Source: Lichenifustis flavocetrariae | GTDB lineage: Bacteria > Pseudomonadota > Alphaproteobacteria > Rhizobiales > Beijerinckiaceae | Direction: 5' to 3' | Assembly (NCBI RefSeq): GCF_026130545.1 | Contig: NZ_JAMOIM010000008.1 | Span: forward strand, 1-64,000 | Length of the DNA: 64,000 nucleotides | In this document: piece by piece, positions 34,155 through 43,986 of the stretch | Position numbering within the stretch: position 1 is the stretch's first letter | How the letters are laid out: each line of letters opens with the position of its first letter | Program-made: the position numbers and the translations under genes | Notes under the pieces: model-generated | What the model was told of the DNA's origin: nothing | Databases searched by the model: none | What the model saw: the letters and a program-made list of their open reading frames with translations, nothing else

Positions 34155-35423
34155 TTAGCCACCCGTCGCAGCCGTCGTTGCCAGGGTGCTGGCCGGCGAC
34201 GCCAGCGGAGCGCTGGCGGACACGCCAGGCGGTGTCTCCGGCTGTACCAGTGGGGGGTTCGTCAGGGGTGGTGCCGCGTCCCACGGCCGGACTGACTTGC
34301 CTCGCTCGTACCCGAGGTTGAACAGCGACGTCATATATTCGGGACTGAATTGCTCCTGCGCACGATCGGCCGGCAGGTCCGCCACGCCGGCATCAATGAA
34401 GGCGAGGTGATAGCTGATATGATTGCGCGTGGCGTAAGCATAGGCGCTCATCACATTGTTGCGCCCCTCGCGCTTCAGGATCGTGGCGAGCGACCTGGCC
34501 CCGACCGCCACCGTCGCGTCCTCCACCACGGTGAAGGTCGGATCGATCTTGTTGTTCACCAAAATGTAGAGATCCTTGATGCCGGTGCTGCCGCTTCCGC
34601 CGCCATAGATCACTTCGTCGGGGGCCACGTAGAGTTGACGGAGGGTCCCCCCGTCGACGTGCATCTCCTTGAAGGACTGCCCCTCCGCCGAGACCTCGAT
34701 CAAACGCGGCGGAAACAGGCCCGGCACAGAGGCCGAGGCGGCCAGCACCTGGCGGAACAATGCGAGCGCATTGGGGGCGCCGCTCGTGGCAATGGCGCCC
34801 ATGTCCCAGACGTCCGATCGCTGCGTGTCCAGGTTCGTCGTGGCGATCAGGAGACGCCGTCCCTTGCGGTGCTCGGCTGCGATTTTCTGCAGGATGGAAT
34901 CATCGATGTAGCGCGCGATCAGCCGCCCGAGCTTGTCGCTATCGACCAGCGAATTGCCGAAAATGCCGTTCAGAACGTTGACGTCCTTGACCAGCGAAGC
35001 TCCGAAATCGGAGGTGTAGATGGTCTGCAGCGTGGCGTCGTAGGCTGGCCCGAGGAAGACGAATGGCGCCATCAGGGCGCCGGTGCTGACGCCCGACACG
35101 ATTGTGAATTCGGGACGGTGGCCGGTTTCCGAAAGGCCTTTTAGAAAGCCCGCGCCGTAGGCTCCGTCGCCTCCTCCACCCGACAGGGCGAGATAACTGA
35201 CCGATGCATGGCGGGCTGCGGCCTGCTGCACCACATCGCGACGCAAGCGGTCGAACTCTACGGCCGAGCCATCGCCGGAAAACCTGACGTTCCTCATATT
35301 CGGAATCTCGGCATGAGCCGCCTCGACCGGCGTATAGGCAACTCGTTCAATGGTCGAACAGCCAGCCATGGTCATGCCGATCAAAGCCGCCAACGCAGCG
35401 CGCCACGAACCTCCGTGTGCCAT
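34155..35423 (-). CDS. Patatin-like phospholipase lipoprotein
   Basis: A 422-residue protein. The ATG at 35423 gives a lipoprotein signal (LAALIGMTMAGCSTI, lipobox MAGC), which decides the start; the longer frame lacks any signal. The patatin domain has the oxyanion motif LSGGGGDGAYGAGFL (about 81-95), the nucleophile elbow SGVSTGAL and the dyad aspartate in HVDGGTL. Mature protein is thus anchored in the envelope by its cysteine and probably acts on phospholipids or acyl esters in the periplasm or outer membrane. The C-terminal Pro/Ala/Ser tail is low complexity. It stands alone on the minus strand. Confidence 0.88.
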   Translation of the reverse strand: MAHGGSWRAALAALIGMTMAGCSTIERVAYTPVEAAHAEIPNMRNVRFSGDGSAVEFDRLRRDVVQQAAARHASVSYLALSGGGGDGAYGAGFLKGLSETGHRPEFTIVSGVSTGALMAPFVFLGPAYDATLQTIYTSDFGASLVKDVNVLNGIFGNSLVDSDKLGRLIARYIDDSILQKIAAEHRKGRRLLIATTNLDTQRSDVWDMGAIATSGAPNALALFRQVLAASASVPGLFPPRLIEVSAEGQSFKEMHVDGGTLRQLYVAPDEVIYGGGSGSTGIKDLYILVNNKIDPTFTVVEDATVAVGARSLATILKREGRNNVMSAYAYATRNHISYHLAFIDAGVADLPADRAQEQFSPEYMTSLFNLGYERGKSVRPWDAAPPLTNPPLVQPETPPGVSASAPLASPASTLATTAATGG

Positions 35424-35576
35424 TATCCCTCTCGTCCGGTCGTCGTTCCAGCCGGGCCAGTCAACATGCGCCAGCGTTTCGTTTTCTAAAGGCACAACGG
35501 GGTCAACCGGAGAGTTTCTTCCTTTCCCGAATGTTTGAGGCGGCTTGTGTCTTTCGAGAGACATCCGCCAAGCATG

Positions 35577-36821
35577 CTATTGGTGGGCCGCACTATCGGC
35601 AAACAAACGGCTTCCGGCGGTGAGGAAACGCATGGGATCCACTGGCTCTCCATCGATACGCGTCTCGTAATGAAGATGCGGGCCGGTGGCGCGACCCGTG
35701 GCACCGACCCTGCCAATCACCTCTTCGGCCTCGACATGCTCGCCGAGTGCAACTGATATGGCGGACAGATGGGCGTAGCGGGTGGCCAGTCCGTTGCCGT
35801 GGTCGATCTCGACCATCGTTCCATAGCCGCTGGCAGAGCCCGCGAAGCTGACGCGCCCCGGTGCCGTCGCAAGCACGCTCGTGCCAGTCTCGTCCCGAAG
35901 ATCGAGACCCGTATGCATAGCAGCGCGGCCGAGGAACGGATCGATGCGGGCGCCGAAGGGCGACGTCACTTCCGGCGAGCCCTCCAGCGGCTTGCCGAAG
36001 GGCACGTGGGCCACAAGGCCTTTCATCTTTTCGGTTTCTGCGAGTGTTCCCAGGAGTTCGAGCGACGTCCGCTCGAACGGGGTCCGGGCTTTGGACGGAT
36101 CGAGTGGCACGAAGGGTCCACCCATGCCTGCTCCCGCGGGTGCGGCGAAGCGACCAGCCGTCAGCCCGACCCCGGTCAAAGCATCACGAAACCGGGTCAG
36201 GCGATCGGCTGCGGCGCTCTGTAGGCTGGTGAGGTCTTGCTGTTGGCGGGATGCGATCACGCCGAGATCGGACGAAAGGTTCGCTAATCGATCGGACAAG
36301 GGTTGCCCCGGGTCTGGTTCAATCCTGCCAGCGGTCTTTTCCAACGCGCCGTCGACTTGTCCCACCGACGGGGCAGGGTGAGAGAGGTCTTCCTGTAGGG
36401 TTCCGCTCGACCGAGCGGACAGGTGGAGCAACTGTTGAGCCAGGTGCGAGACCGTCCCGGCATTTCGCCTCAGTTCAACCTCCTGATTGGCCAGAGTTTC
36501 GAGCTTGGATCCGATCGCACGTTCTGTCTGCGCATGCTGGCTGAGGGCGCGTTCGAGCTGACGTTGCAGCGCGGCGATCTGGTCTTCATAGTCGAATTGC
36601 AGATCGCGTTCGCGGCGCGTCATGGCGCTCAGGAGCGTGTCGTGGGCCGCCACATAAAATGTGCAGCCGACCGACCAGAGGGTCGCGAAGACCAAAACGA
36701 TTGCCGCGGTCAGGGCGGTCCAGCGTGAGATCGCGATCGTTTTCTGCCGGTGGCCACGGGCGATCGTCAGGAATACATGGGAGGAGGGCAGGGCCGCATC
36801 GGCATCGTGCCACCCGGTCAT
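35577..36821 (-). CDS. M23-family peptidase with membrane anchor and coiled coil
   Basis: A 414-residue cell-wall hydrolase. A transmembrane helix (WTALTAAIVLVFATLWSVGC) lies near residues 34-53, then a periplasmic coiled coil (about 65-190, rich in Gln, Glu, Leu) and the C-terminal M23 LytM domain. The domain has GRAAMHTGLDLRD (His and Asp ligands) and GPHLHYETR (HxH), so the zinc site is intact and it should be an active endopeptidase against peptidoglycan cross-links. Start: ATGACC at 36821 follows GGAG six bases upstream; ATGs two codons and nineteen codons upstream are also possible. It resembles envelope-associated M23 proteins with an N-terminal anchor. Confidence 0.87.
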   Translation of the reverse strand: MTGWHDADAALPSSHVFLTIARGHRQKTIAISRWTALTAAIVLVFATLWSVGCTFYVAAHDTLLSAMTRRERDLQFDYEDQIAALQRQLERALSQHAQTERAIGSKLETLANQEVELRRNAGTVSHLAQQLLHLSARSSGTLQEDLSHPAPSVGQVDGALEKTAGRIEPDPGQPLSDRLANLSSDLGVIASRQQQDLTSLQSAAADRLTRFRDALTGVGLTAGRFAAPAGAGMGGPFVPLDPSKARTPFERTSLELLGTLAETEKMKGLVAHVPFGKPLEGSPEVTSPFGARIDPFLGRAAMHTGLDLRDETGTSVLATAPGRVSFAGSASGYGTMVEIDHGNGLATRYAHLSAISVALGEHVEAEEVIGRVGATGRATGPHLHYETRIDGEPVDPMRFLTAGSRLFADSAAHQ

Positions 36822-36998
36822 CGCCATCTCCGAAAAGGTGTTGCACCCGGGGCCGCCTCGTGCCCCATCCAGAATCATTGATCATTAAGGTTAATGGACC
36901 GGTAAGCGCCGACCCGCGTGTCGCGAGATGCAGGCTCGCGGTCACCTATGTTTCAAGGTACGATGAAATACGACCCTTGATCACGCTGCGAGGATTTC

Positions 36999-38366
36999 AT
37001 GCCTGCGAAGCAACTCGTTCTCGGCGCCTTCATGCGACCGGTCAGCATCCACACTGCGGCCTGGCGCTATCCGGGGGGCATTCCGGACGCCAATTTCAAC
37101 CTGCCCGCCCTGGTGCGCTTCGCCCAGACGCTGGAACGCGGCAAGTTCGATGCCTTCTTCATGGCGGATCATCTGGCCGTCATGAACATGCCGATGGCGG
37201 CACTCAAGCGAAGCGCCACCGTGACGTCTTTCGATCCGCTCACGCTGCTGCCCGCCCTCGCCATGGTGACGACCCGGCTCGGACTCATCGCGACAGCCTC
37301 GACGACCTATAACGAACCCTATCATGTCGCCCGCAAGTTCGCCTCGCTCGATCATATCAGCGGTGGCCGGGCGGGGTGGAACCTTGTGACCTCCGGCAAT
37401 CCCGCCGAGGCCATGAACTTCGGTCTCGACTCTCACGTCGAGCATTCCACCCGCTATCGGCGGGCGCGCGAGTTCTACGATGTCGTGACAGGTCTCTGGG
37501 ATTCCTGGGCTGACGACGCCTTCATCCGCGACGTCGAATCGGGCCAATTTTTCGACCCCGCCAAGCTTCACACGCTTGCCCATGAGGGCGAGTTCCTCAA
37601 GGTGCGGGGGCCGCTCAATATCGCGCGACCAATCCAGGGTTGGCCCGTGATCGTGCAGGCCGGTTCCTCGGAGGCCGGACGACAGATCGGCGCGGAAACC
37701 GCCGAAGCTATCTTCACATCTCAGAACAACATCGCGGATGCCAAGGCCTTCTATGCGGATGTGAAATCCCGCATGGCGGCGGTGGGGCGCGATCGGGACC
37801 ATCTCAAGATCATGCCCGGGGCTTTCGTGGTCGTCGGTGACAGCGTTTCGGAAGCGCAGGCCAAGAAGAAGCATCTCGACAGCCTCGTCCATCCGGACAG
37901 CGGGATGGCGAGCCTTTCCGTGCAACTCGGTACGGATGCGGCACGCTTCGACCTCGATGCGCCATTGCCGCGCGACCTGCCGGACACCAATGCCAGCAAG
38001 AGCGCCCGTGACCGGCTGATCCTGAAGGCCGAGCGCGAGAAGCTGACGGTGCGCGAACTGGCGCAATATGTCGGCGGAGCATTCGGCACGCTCGAGATGA
38101 TCGGGACACCCGCGACGATCGCGGACATGATGGAGGAATGGCTCGGCGGCGAGGCGGCCGACGGGTTCAACATCATGTTCCCGTTTTTGCCAGCCGGACT
38201 CGATGATTTCGTCGACAAGGTTGTGCCCGAGCTGCAGCGCCGCGGCTTGTTTCGTCGCGACTATGCGGGTCCGACGCTTCGCGAGAACATGGGCCTGCCA
38301 AGGCCTGCCAACCGCTATTTTCCGGATCCGACGAAGGAACATGTGGCGCCTACGGAGGCAGGTTAA
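36999..38366 (+). CDS. LLM-class flavin-dependent monooxygenase (NtaA/SnaA/DszA family)
   Basis: A 455-residue protein. LGAFMRPVSIHTAAWRYPGG at the start, FMADHLAV, ATASTTYNEPYHVARKFASL and GRAGWNLVTSGN are landmark segments of the NtaA/SnaA/DszA group. These FMNH2-using monooxygenases act on nitrilotriacetate, pristinamycin IIB, dibenzothiophene sulfone and similar compounds, normally with a separate flavin reductase. No reductase is seen next to it. The gene stands alone on the plus strand. Substrate is unknown; related genes in soil bacteria often serve organosulfur or aminopolycarboxylate use. Confidence 0.88.
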   Translation: MPAKQLVLGAFMRPVSIHTAAWRYPGGIPDANFNLPALVRFAQTLERGKFDAFFMADHLAVMNMPMAALKRSATVTSFDPLTLLPALAMVTTRLGLIATASTTYNEPYHVARKFASLDHISGGRAGWNLVTSGNPAEAMNFGLDSHVEHSTRYRRAREFYDVVTGLWDSWADDAFIRDVESGQFFDPAKLHTLAHEGEFLKVRGPLNIARPIQGWPVIVQAGSSEAGRQIGAETAEAIFTSQNNIADAKAFYADVKSRMAAVGRDRDHLKIMPGAFVVVGDSVSEAQAKKKHLDSLVHPDSGMASLSVQLGTDAARFDLDAPLPRDLPDTNASKSARDRLILKAEREKLTVRELAQYVGGAFGTLEMIGTPATIADMMEEWLGGEAADGFNIMFPFLPAGLDDFVDKVVPELQRRGLFRRDYAGPTLRENMGLPRPANRYFPDPTKEHVAPTEAG

Positions 38367-38466
38367 CCAACAATGACCGCCGAAACGCCTCATTGTTGGC
38401 CCAACTTCCCGCCTCGCTCCGTGCCGTCGACGGATGGCGCGTGTCGGAGCAGCGTGAAAGGACACT

Positions 38467-38868
38467 ATGACAAACCTCACTCGAACGGCCGGCATTGCGC
38501 TGACCGCGGCGACGATTCTGGCCAGCGCTTCGCAGGCCTTCGCGCAGCCTTACGGCTATGATGCAGGCGGTAACCCTCCGGTTGTCTACGCCGCACCTCC
38601 ACCCCTTGCCGGTCACCCGCTGACAGTCGCCCGTCGCCCGACCTACAATCCCTATGAAGGCCCGAAGGCCGTGGTGACAGCGCCGATCTATGTGGCGAGC
38701 GAATTGACGGCTCTACCGTTTCGCGTCGTTAACAGCATCTTCCCGGCTGACCCTCGGTCGCCTCTGGCGATCGTCGGCGCGCCTGTCTACGCGGCCGGCC
38801 AGATCGCCCAGATTCCGTTCCACGTGATCCAGGCGCCGTTCGGCGACCGAGCGATCTACGGGCAGTAA
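38467..38868 (+). CDS. Small exported protein, function unknown
   Basis: A 133-residue protein with a good Sec signal (TRTAGIALTAATILASASQAFA, cleavage near residue 26). The mature region is rich in Pro, Tyr, Val and Ala, and has two related segments, KAVVTAPIYVASELTALPFR and LAIVGAPVYAAGQIAQIPFH, which look like an internal repeat of about 45 residues. No family is recognised. The ATG follows GTGAAAGGACACT, a reasonable ribosome site. A strong hairpin follows its stop. Likely periplasmic or envelope-associated. Confidence 0.7.
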   Translation: MTNLTRTAGIALTAATILASASQAFAQPYGYDAGGNPPVVYAAPPPLAGHPLTVARRPTYNPYEGPKAVVTAPIYVASELTALPFRVVNSIFPADPRSPLAIVGAPVYAAGQIAQIPFHVIQAPFGDRAIYGQ

Positions 38869-38879
38869 TCAGTGAAACG

Positions 38880-38906
38880 CCTTCTCCCGCGAGACGCGGG
38901 AGAAGG
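38880..38906. terminator. Hairpin between convergent genes, probable bidirectional terminator
   Basis: CCTTCTCCCGC and GCGGGAGAAGG form a perfect 11-bp stem with loop GAGAC, between the stops of the small exported protein gene and the convergent edd gene. A related hairpin (CCTTCTCCCGC-GTGA-GCGGGGAAGG) occurs near 48.2 kb, so it may belong to a dispersed palindromic repeat family. Confidence 0.65.
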
Positions 38907-38958
38907 TCTTGAGCACTCATAGAGCCGCTTGGGACTGCCCTCAGTCGGCCCGATCGGC

Positions 38959-40779
38959 TTAAAAGGCAAAGACAGTCGCGCCGGCATCCGCCGGGCCGAC
39001 CGCCGCCCGGAACGGGGCGAAGAGTTCGCGGCCGACCCCGAACTGATTCGCGCTGAGATCCTCCGTCACGGTTTCGCGGCTCAGCCATTCGTCGCCGTCG
39101 ACCAGGATCTCGATCCGACCGCTTACGGCATCGACCCTGATCCGGTCACCGTCCCGCACCTTGGCGATGGCGCCGCCCTCCGCGGCTTCCGGCGTCACAT
39201 GAATCGCCGCCGGAACCTTGCCGGAGGCGCCTGAGAGCCGGCCGTCGGTCACGAGGGCGATCTTATGTCCACGATCCTGCAGGACGCCAAGCGGCGGCAT
39301 TAACTTATGCAATTCAGGCATCCCGTTCGCTTTCGGACCCTGGAACCGCACCACGGCCACCATATCCCCCGTCAACTCGCCCGCTTTGAAGGCCGCCTGC
39401 AGGGCTTCCTGTGAATGGAACACGCGGGCAGGCGCTTCGACGACATGGCGCTCCTGCGTGATCGCCGACGTCTTGATGATCGCGCGGCCGAGATCGCCGT
39501 CGAGCACCTTGAGGCCCCCCGTTGCATGAAACGGCTGGGCCGTGCCACGCAGCACCGCCGTATCCGCGCTCGCGGCCGGGCCGTCCCGCCACGTGATCGT
39601 GCCGTCGGGGTCGAGCGTCGGTTCCTTCGTATAGGAATCGAGGCCCTCGCCGAACACGGTCGTGACATCGCGGTGCAGGAGGCCGGCTGACAAAAGCTCG
39701 CGGATCACCACGCTCATGCCGCCCGCCGCATGGAAATGGTTCACATCGGCCTTGCCGTTCGGATAGACGCGCGTCAGCAGGGGCACGACCTCGGCGAGGT
39801 CGGAAAGGTCGTTCCAAGTCAGCTTGATGCCGGCCGCGGCCGCCATGGCGACCACATGCAGCGTGTGGTTGGTCGACCCACCAGTCGCATGCAGGCCGAC
39901 GATGCCGTTGACGAAGACCCGCTCGTTGAGCATGCGCCCGACAGGCGTGAAATGATTGCCGAGGGCCGTGACGCTCAGCGCCCGCTTGGTCGCCTCGACC
40001 GTGAGTGCCTCGCGGAGCGGCGTATTGGGGTTGACGAAGGATGATCCCGGCAAGTGCATGCCCATGATCTCCATCATCATCTGATTGGTATTGGCCGTGC
40101 CGTAGAACGTACAAGTGCCCGGTCCATGATAGGAGGCGGCTTCAGCTTCGAGCAAAGCGTCTCTCCCGACCTTGCCTTCCGCGTAAAGCTGCCGGACCCG
40201 CGATTTCTCATCGTTCGACAGGCCCGACGTCATGGGGCCGGCCGGGATGAACACCGCCGGCAGATGCCCGAAGGCGAGTGCGCCGATGATCAGTCCGGGT
40301 ACGATCTTGTCGCAGATCCCGAGGTAGACCACGGCGTCGAAGGTCTGGTGTGAGAGGGCGACGGCCGTGGCCAGCGCGATCACCTCGCGCGAGAACAGCG
40401 ACAATTCCATGCCGGCTTCACCCTGCGTAACGCCATCGCACATGGCGGGCACGCCGCCCGCCACTTGCGCGGTTGCTCCGACCGTGCGCGCCGCCGCGCG
40501 GATCAGGTCCGGGTAGGTCTCATAGGGCTGATGGGCCGACAGCATGTCGTTGTAGGCCGTCACGATCGCGAGATTGGCGCCTTCCCCTTCGCGCAGCATG
40601 GCCTTGTCGCGCGGGCCGCAGGCCGCGAAGCCATGCGCCTGGTTCGCACAACCGAGCCGCATGCGTCGTGGTCCGGCTTCGGCCGCGTCGCTGATCCGGT
40701 CGAGATAGCGGGCACGCGTGTCGTGGCTGCGGGCCGCGATCCTCGCCGTCACTTCGCCGATGCGGGCCTGAAGGGTCAT
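38959..40779 (-). CDS. edd: Phosphogluconate dehydratase (Entner-Doudoroff)
   Basis: A 606-residue IlvD/Edd-family dehydratase that makes 2-keto-3-deoxy-6-phosphogluconate from 6-phosphogluconate. The sequence shows [20 protein letters not shown] and [20 protein letters not shown] near the N-terminus, cluster-associated cysteines in [18 protein letters not shown] and [20 protein letters not shown], and [19 protein letters not shown] near the C-terminus. Cysteines in these contexts ligate the 4Fe-4S cluster in this family. Length and motif set fit Edd rather than IlvD (which is near 560-610 but differs in these segments). It is a single leftward gene; no eda or zwf is visible in the window. 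Confidence 0.93.
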   Translation of the reverse strand: MTLQARIGEVTARIAARSHDTRARYLDRISDAAEAGPRRMRLGCANQAHGFAACGPRDKAMLREGEGANLAIVTAYNDMLSAHQPYETYPDLIRAAARTVGATAQVAGGVPAMCDGVTQGEAGMELSLFSREVIALATAVALSHQTFDAVVYLGICDKIVPGLIIGALAFGHLPAVFIPAGPMTSGLSNDEKSRVRQLYAEGKVGRDALLEAEAASYHGPGTCTFYGTANTNQMMMEIMGMHLPGSSFVNPNTPLREALTVEATKRALSVTALGNHFTPVGRMLNERVFVNGIVGLHATGGSTNHTLHVVAMAAAAGIKLTWNDLSDLAEVVPLLTRVYPNGKADVNHFHAAGGMSVVIRELLSAGLLHRDVTTVFGEGLDSYTKEPTLDPDGTITWRDGPAASADTAVLRGTAQPFHATGGLKVLDGDLGRAIIKTSAITQERHVVEAPARVFHSQEALQAAFKAGELTGDMVAVVRFQGPKANGMPELHKLMPPLGVLQDRGHKIALVTDGRLSGASGKVPAAIHVTPEAAEGGAIAKVRDGDRIRVDAVSGRIEILVDGDEWLSRETVTEDLSANQFGVGRELFAPFRAAVGPADAGATVFAF

Positions 40780-40933
40780 GAAAGCACCTTTCCGTAGGTC
40801 ACGTCCGAGTTTTCAGCCGTAATCCGGGCGTTTGTCCAATGTGTGAACAAAAGCTCAAACGCTTGTGTGTCTTGACGGGATGTGGTCGCCACGCCCAATT
40901 TCGACCGACTGCAACGAAAGGGCAACAGCAACC

Positions 40934-42271
40934 ATGCGGCTTTGGCTTAAATCGCCGATGGCGATTCTTGCAAGCGGGGCCGATGGGGGCTTGGTGGTGG
41001 ACCAGGGCCGGATCGCCGAACTCGTGCCCAGGGGTGGTGCGCCCGCATCACCCGTCGACGAAACACTCGATCTGTCCCGTCATGTGGTGTTGCCAGGGCT
41101 GATCAATACCCATCATCACATGTATCAGACCCTGACCCGGGCGAACCCCGCTGCGATCAACCGTGAGTTGTTCGACTGGCTGAAGGCGCTCTATCCGATC
41201 TGGGCACGGGTCGTCACACCCGAGAGTTTTCGCCTGTCGACGCGGCTTGCCTTGACGGAACTCATGATGTCCGGCTGCACGACGGCGGCCGACCACCAAT
41301 ATCTGTTTCCCACGGGACTCGAGAACGCGCTCGACATTCAGGCCGAGGAGGCGACGGCGCTCGGCATCCGCATGACCCTGATGCGCGGCTCGATGAACCT
41401 GTCGGTCAAGGACGGCGGCCTGCCGCCCGACAGTGTCGTGCAGGACGAGGATATGATCCTGAGCGACTGCGAACGCGTGATCGGTCGCTATCACGACCTC
41501 AGTGACGGCGCGATGCTGCAGGTGGCGTTGGCGCCTTGCTCGCCTTTCTCGGTCACCAAATCCCTCATGCAGGCCTCGGCCGATCTGGCCACCCGCTGCA
41601 ATTGCCGGCTGCACACCCATCTCGCCGAAGCCCTCGACGAGGACGACTATTGCGTGTCGCGGTTCGGCTGCCGGCCGGTCGATTACCTGGAAGAGGTCGG
41701 CTGGATGTCGGACCGCGCTTGGCTGGCTCATGGGGTTCACTTCCAGCCGGACGAGATCACGCGGCTCGGCCGGGCAGGGGTCGGGGTCTGCCACTGCCCC
41801 ACGTCCAACATGCTGCTCGCCTCCGGCTCCTGCCGGACCCGCGACCTGGAGCAGGCCGGGGCCCCGCTCGGCCTCGGTGTCGATGGGTCGTCCTCGAATG
41901 ACGGCTCCAATCTGATGGAAGAAGTCCGCCACGCGCTTCTCCTCAATCGTCTCACCTATGGCACGAATGTCACCGACCGGGACGTGCTGCGCTGGGCCAC
42001 GGAAGGGTCCGCCCGATGTCTCGGCCGTGCAGATATTGGCGCGATCGCGGTTGGCAAACAGGCGGATCTGGCCTGCTTCACGCTGGATGATCTGCGCTTC
42101 TCGGGCGCCGGCGACCCGATCGCCGCGCTGGTACTCTGCGGTGCGAGCCGGGCGGATCGCGTGATGGTTGCAGGCACATGGAAGGTCGTCGACGGCATGC
42201 CGGTTGGAGTAGACGTCGAGCGGCTCCGGTGGGAGCATGGAGAAGCGGCGCGGCGGTTGATCGCGGACTAA
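40934..42271 (+). CDS. 8-oxoguanine deaminase-like amidohydrolase
   Basis: A 445-residue amidohydrolase of the cytosine/guanine-deaminase (ATZ/TRZ) group. Metal ligands appear in LPGLINTHHHMYQTLTRA (HxH), LHTHLAEALDE, WLAHGVHF and GLGVDGSSSNDGSNL (Asp). The arrangement matches proteins annotated 8-oxoguanine deaminase, which converts 8-oxoguanine to urate, or hydroxydechloroatrazine ethylaminohydrolase. Start: ATG at 40934, since the longer frame adds 23 unconserved residues. Guanine deaminase and a purine/nucleoside-type ABC transporter lie a little downstream, supporting a purine role. The two families overlap, so substrate is moderately sure. Confidence 0.85.
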   Translation: MRLWLKSPMAILASGADGGLVVDQGRIAELVPRGGAPASPVDETLDLSRHVVLPGLINTHHHMYQTLTRANPAAINRELFDWLKALYPIWARVVTPESFRLSTRLALTELMMSGCTTAADHQYLFPTGLENALDIQAEEATALGIRMTLMRGSMNLSVKDGGLPPDSVVQDEDMILSDCERVIGRYHDLSDGAMLQVALAPCSPFSVTKSLMQASADLATRCNCRLHTHLAEALDEDDYCVSRFGCRPVDYLEEVGWMSDRAWLAHGVHFQPDEITRLGRAGVGVCHCPTSNMLLASGSCRTRDLEQAGAPLGLGVDGSSSNDGSNLMEEVRHALLLNRLTYGTNVTDRDVLRWATEGSARCLGRADIGAIAVGKQADLACFTLDDLRFSGAGDPIAALVLCGASRADRVMVAGTWKVVDGMPVGVDVERLRWEHGEAARRLIAD

Positions 42272-42296
42272 AGGATCTGGGTGGTCCCGCCAAACC

Positions 42297-43259
42297 TTAC
42301 GAAGGATGCACGCCCATGGTGAACACGGTTCTCCGCATGCTGTCGTCGTTGCGCCAAGCGTGCTCTACCTCAGAGAGGGGAACGGGCGTGAACGCGACCT
42401 GAAAGGCGCGCGGCACCGTGGCTTCCAGGACCCCGGCAGCGGCTTTCAGAAGACGATCGAGGGGAATACTTCCGATGCCGCTGCCCATTAATTCGATCGC
42501 CGATGACCGCAACGCGGCGCTCGGCAACACGATGTTCGGCCCACTCGACGCGCCGATCTGCACAAAGCGAATGGGCACGGCATCGGCACCGGCTTTGGCT
42601 CCCGCGATCAGCAGGCTCTCGGCGCTCTGACCCCACAGATAGTCGATGACGACATCGACGCCGGCGGCAAATTGCTCTTCGAGCCGTTCTTCCAAGTCGC
42701 CCGCGACGAGCGAGATCGTCACATCGGCACCAAGAGCCGAGACGGCCCGCAGAGCATCGGCATTTCGGCCGGTCGCAATGACCTTCTTGGCCCCGAGATG
42801 CTCGGCGATCTGCACGGCAAGGCGGCCAGAGGTGCCCGTGGCACCGTTGATCAGCACGGTTTCGCCGGCTTTCAACTTCGCGCGTTCGGTCAAGGCAGCC
42901 CACGAGGACATGCCGGGATTGGCGATCGCGGCGGCGGTGAGGTCGTCGATGTCGTCGGGAAGCGCAATGCAGTGAGCTGAAGACGCGACCACCCGTTCCG
43001 CCATGCTGCCATACGGCGGTTGTGGAAGGACAAAATAGACTCGTTTGCCGTCATCAAGTCGTCCAACCCCGTCGATACCGGCGATGAAGGGGAACCGGGC
43101 TGAAGAACTATAATGCGTGCCGAGGGCACGGCTTTTCGCGAGGTGGCTCATCGCGGCGGCCGTGACAGTGACGCGGTTCTGGCCGGCGGACAGCGGGGGC
43201 TCCGGAAAGTCCCCGAAGACGGGTGTGTGGCCGGCGTCCCGAACGATGGCAGCTTTCAT
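42297..43259 (-). CDS. Quinone oxidoreductase-like MDR protein (zinc-independent)
   Basis: A 320-residue medium-chain dehydrogenase/reductase. The ATG (MKAAIVRDAGHTPVFGDFPE) begins the GroES-like part; the NADPH-binding fold is visible at INGATGTSGRLAVQIAEHLG (about 143-162). No cysteine cluster for zinc is present, so it belongs to the quinone oxidoreductase side of the superfamily. It is divergent from a marR gene with operator-like repeats between them, a common layout for oxidant- or xenobiotic-induced reductases. The physiological substrate is unknown. Confidence 0.85.
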   Translation of the reverse strand: MKAAIVRDAGHTPVFGDFPEPPLSAGQNRVTVTAAAMSHLAKSRALGTHYSSSARFPFIAGIDGVGRLDDGKRVYFVLPQPPYGSMAERVVASSAHCIALPDDIDDLTAAAIANPGMSSWAALTERAKLKAGETVLINGATGTSGRLAVQIAEHLGAKKVIATGRNADALRAVSALGADVTISLVAGDLEERLEEQFAAGVDVVIDYLWGQSAESLLIAGAKAGADAVPIRFVQIGASSGPNIVLPSAALRSSAIELMGSGIGSIPLDRLLKAAAGVLEATVPRAFQVAFTPVPLSEVEHAWRNDDSMRRTVFTMGVHPS

Positions 43260-43283
43260 GACGATTTCGCTTCTGCTGGTAAT

Positions 43284-43305
43284 ATATGCGTGTAAAATGC
43301 ACATA
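43284..43305. promoter_or_regulatory. Candidate MarR operator 1
   Basis: The imperfect inverted repeat ATATGCGTGTAAAATGCACATA lies in the 60-base gap between the divergent oxidoreductase and marR genes; its outer arms (TATGYGTG-like and TGCACATA) resemble the second site just inside marR. Position and symmetry suit a MarR dimer controlling both genes. In the reported span only the arms are conserved. Confidence 0.5.
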
Positions 43306-43319
43306 AATGGAGGAGGCGA

Positions 43320-43808
43320 ATGACGTCAATAGATAATGTGCATAATACACATATTGGTGGCCAGTTACGGGTGCTGCATGGGGCTGTTCTCGATATCGTG
43401 GCCACGATCAATCGGCCTCAGCGCGACGAGACATTGATCAGGGAGGCCGGCATCCCCCTCGACCGGGCACTGTTTCCGCTGCTTGTCGGCATCGAAAGGT
43501 TCGGGCCGGTTGGCGTTGTGGAGATGGCCGATCGGGTGGGACGCGACTACACCACGGTCAGCCGTCAGTTTGCGAAGCTCGAAGGCCTCGGCTTGGTCAC
43601 CCGCCAGGAAAGTGCCGCCGACCGGCGCGTGCGAGAGGCCGCCATTACGCCGAAGGGCAAGACGATGACGGATCGCGTCGATGCCGCGCGCGAGCGACTT
43701 GGGCGCGCGATTTTCGAGACTTGGGACGCGGACGAGATCGACGAACTCGTTCGTCTGATGCGAAAATTCGCGGATGCCGTAAAGGACGAGGCACCTGTCC
43801 GCGGCTAG
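43320..43808 (+). CDS. MarR-family transcriptional regulator
   Basis: A 162-residue winged-helix regulator. The recognition region VVEMADRVGRDYTTVSRQFA and wing LVTRQESAADRRVREAAITP (about 86-105) are typical, including the conserved Asp-Arg-Arg of the wing (DRRVRE). The ATG follows a GGAGGAG site. It is divergent from the MDR oxidoreductase gene and probably controls it and itself, as MarR proteins usually do, with release by a small aromatic or oxidant. A further inverted repeat lies in its first codons. Confidence 0.9.
   Translation: MTSIDNVHNTHIGGQLRVLHGAVLDIVATINRPQRDETLIREAGIPLDRALFPLLVGIERFGPVGVVEMADRVGRDYTTVSRQFAKLEGLGLVTRQESAADRRVREAAITPKGKTMTDRVDAARERLGRAIFETWDADEIDELVRLMRKFADAVKDEAPVRG
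43336..43352. promoter_or_regulatory. Candidate MarR operator 2
   Basis: ATGTG-CATAATA-CACAT is an inverted repeat with perfect 5-bp arms and near-symmetric core, located within the first 35 bases of marR. Binding here would block its own transcription. It resembles operator 1 about 50 bases upstream. Confidence 0.5.
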
Positions 43809-43986
43809 ACCAGGATGTTCCAACCGCAATCGAGTGCTTGAGGAACAAGGCGCTTGGAATATGCAAAAGTCTGATTCAAAGCGGCTTTGATCACGGCTCG
43901 CGTGTCCGACCGTCCAACACGGCCCTTGCGATCCACCGCCCGGATCTGTGAAACAAGAAGCTGACCAACGGGGAAGCATCGGCTGA

